A stretch of 41,734 nucleotides of DNA from Spirochaetota bacterium (GTDB taxonomy: Bacteria; Spirochaetota; Leptospiria; Turneriellales; Turneriellaceae), in NCBI GenBank assembly GCA_018240245.1, contig JAFEGD010000079.1:1-41734 (forward strand), in the 5' to 3' direction. Positions 40,523 through 41,734 of the stretch are shown in pieces. The position numbers and the translations under genes were made by a program. The notes under the pieces were generated by a model. The model was not told the DNA's origin and did no database searches. It saw only the letters and a program-made list of their open reading frames with translations. Every line of letters starts with the position of its first letter. Position 1 is the first letter of the stretch.

Positions 40523-41113
40523 ATGATGCGAATTTTGTGGTGTACTCTTTGCGCGCTCGGCGGTATCGTTATTATCGCGTGTGGCCCCAAGCAAATCGAC
40601 GATAAGAATTATTTGACGTTTGCGGGACAAGCGATGCAAGATATTCTACCGCCGATGATGCAGACTTTGAAAGAGCACGTCGACAAAGACGGCTTTGCGA
40701 ATGCGGTGAAATTTTGTTCGACGTTTGCCGGCGAATATGGTCGGGGTAAAAACGCGGAGTGGTCTAAAAAGGCGCAGGCGGATTTCGGCATCAAAGTCTT
40801 CCGCTTTCGCCGAATTTCAGATCGCAATCGAAATCCGCAAAACGCGCCCGACATGAAGCAGGCAGAAATTCTGACCGCATGGCGCGCCAATGGTGCGAAG
40901 CCTACTCTCTATCGAGACGGTGCGCGTTTAATAACTTTGCACCCGATCAAAATTCCGATGGAGATGTGCTTAGGCTGTCATGGCGATAGCGAACATCTCG
41001 ATAAAAGTGCGGCGGTCGAAATTGCGAAATTATACCCGCACGATCGCGCGACGGGCTACAAGCTCGGTGAATTACGCGGCGCGTTTGTGACCGAAGCGAC
41101 GCTCGGGCAATAG
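40523..41113 (+). CDS. Tll0287-like (DUF3365) haem-binding lipoprotein
   Basis: A protein of about 196 residues. The N-terminus (MMRILWCTLCALGGIVIIAC) is a lipoprotein signal with lipobox IIAC. The mature part has the DUF3365/Tll0287-like layout with a c-type haem motif CLGCH (Cys149, Cys152, His153) and an upstream region with KFCS and RRISDRNRNPQN typical of the family. It is probably a periplasmic redox or ligand sensor holding one haem. The start is uncertain: the frame opens with TTG 40487, which overlaps the purM stop, and ATGs at 40523 and 40526 give a more usual signal peptide. It ends directly against the stop of the converging gene. Confidence 0.8.
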   Translation: MMRILWCTLCALGGIVIIACGPKQIDDKNYLTFAGQAMQDILPPMMQTLKEHVDKDGFANAVKFCSTFAGEYGRGKNAEWSKKAQADFGIKVFRFRRISDRNRNPQNAPDMKQAEILTAWRANGAKPTLYRDGARLITLHPIKIPMEMCLGCHGDSEHLDKSAAVEIAKLYPHDRATGYKLGELRGAFVTEATLGQ

Positions 41114-41734
41114 CTATACGAGCGCGGCGAATAATTTAGCGGCGGGTATAACGCTGACTCCCGACGCGCGATCGAAATAATCGTGGCGTTCTTCGAGGCA
41201 GACCATATATTTTTCTTTTACGCCCAATTTCTCGCCGAAGTAACGTAACGGGCCAAAGTTATCGGGTTTGCCGACTTTCGCTTCGAGTAGCATCCATGGC
41301 TTCTTATTGAAAACGATGAGAAAATCGACCTCGCGTTTTTCGCGGTCGCGTACATAGCATAAATCGACGTCGATGCCGTTCACGTCGCGATAATAGTGGC
41401 AGAATTTCAAGAGGTGCGCAGCGACCATGTTTTCGAACCGCGCGCCTAAATCTTCGAGAATACTATAATCCCAAAAATAAAATTTTGCTTCTTTTTTCAG
41501 CGCGCGCGTCAATCGCGCGTGGTATGGCGCGACACTAAAGACAAAATAATTGCGATTCAAAATTTCAAGCCACAGTTTAATCGATTTCGGTGTTGTTGCA
41601 ATATCTTCGGTGAGCGATGCCATCGAGAGGGGTGAACCCACGCGCGCTGGCAATAGGTCAGCGAGAAGCTCGAGTTGTGCGAGATCTTGAATCAGCTCCC
41701 ATGAACGAATATCCTCGCGAAAAACACGTTCGAA
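41114..41734 (-). CDS. ATPase with DUF4143 domain (C-terminal part)
   Basis: The frame is open from the window edge, so this is the last 206 residues of a larger protein. Visible are the helical section FERVFREDIRSWE, the start of DUF4143 (PLSMASLTEDIATTPKSIKLWLEILNRNYFVF), the KFYFWDYSI motif and a PD-(D/E)xK-like EVDFLIVF...LLEAKVG stretch. Full proteins of about 380-450 residues have an N-terminal P-loop ATPase (AAA_14) and are common, often mobile, genes whose role is not settled. Its stop codon abuts that of the haem lipoprotein gene with no gap. Confidence 0.85.
   Translation of the reverse strand, partial: FERVFREDIRSWELIQDLAQLELLADLLPARVGSPLSMASLTEDIATTPKSIKLWLEILNRNYFVFSVAPYHARLTRALKKEAKFYFWDYSILEDLGARFENMVAAHLLKFCHYYRDVNGIDVDLCYVRDREKREVDFLIVFNKKPWMLLEAKVGKPDNFGPLRYFGEKLGVKEKYMVCLEERHDYFDRASGVSVIPAAKLFAALV

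Overview
The window looks like a chromosomal segment of a spirochaete of the order Leptospirales, with roughly balanced GC content. The pointers are a DUF1554 domain (a family best known from Leptospira) behind Ig-like repeats, several SpoIIE-type PP2C phosphatases on membrane sensors, a 7TMR-DISM protein, a class III adenylate cyclase and many small exported proteins. The genus (for example Turneriella- or Leptonema-like) cannot be fixed from sequence reading alone. I see no rRNA, tRNA, CRISPR array, transposase or prophage, and no gene-free gap longer than 300 bases.

Layout. 1-1.75 kb: a lycopene cyclase-domain protein and a sterol desaturase-family hydroxylase, convergent and overlapping (carotenoid-type pair). 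1.8-5.1 kb: a small exported Cys/His protein, an adenylate cyclase, an alpha/beta hydrolase and an SRPBCC protein. 5.2-8.0 kb: ribosomal protein bL28 and a membrane pyrophosphatase. 8.0-10.2 kb: an exported protein, an ECF sigma factor and its likely membrane anti-sigma factor. 10.3-14.0 kb: a chemotaxis-type transducer, divergent from an alkylation-repair pair (Ada-AlkA fusion plus O6-alkylguanine methyltransferase). 14.2-17.6 kb: an SDR oxidoreductase, phosphopentomutase and an outer-membrane barrel. 17.7-22.2 kb: an RND permease and TolC-like pair without an adaptor. 22.2-26.8 kb: a glycosyltransferase, an exported protein, MazG, and divergently a PglF/CapD-type nucleotide-sugar dehydratase. 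27-29 kb: the Ig/FN3/DUF1554 surface protein. 29-39.4 kb: a large signalling block. 39.5-41.7 kb: PurM, a haem-binding Tll0287-like lipoprotein and the end of a DUF4143 ATPase.

The most interesting unit is 31272-39401: an AAA+ ATPase, a membrane PP2C phosphatase with a TPR-like tail, a 7TMR-DISM protein whose histidine kinase and receiver domains have lost key residues but which ends in an intact PP2C phosphatase, a receiver-HATPase fusion resembling an RsbW-type kinase, and a small exported protein. Two overlaps are four bases long (ATGA, GTGA). It has the parts of a partner-switching pathway without a visible STAS protein or sigma factor. A GAF-GAF sigma-54 activator lies just upstream.

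A second theme is gene starts. Several genes lack a Shine-Dalgarno sequence and instead have a -10-like hexamer ending 4-6 bases before the start codon, which suggests leaderless mRNAs. A 14-base string, CTTTTCACCCTGTC, occurs exactly 35 bases before the start codons of the sigma-54 activator and of purM, with related versions at the same distance before three other genes. A third theme is small palindromic elements: one forms the C-terminus of Ada-AlkA, a 36-base unit is duplicated in frame inside a glycosyltransferase, a roughly 175-base inverted-repeat element follows ogt, and a 17-base-arm palindrome fills the gap between mazG and the dehydratase gene.
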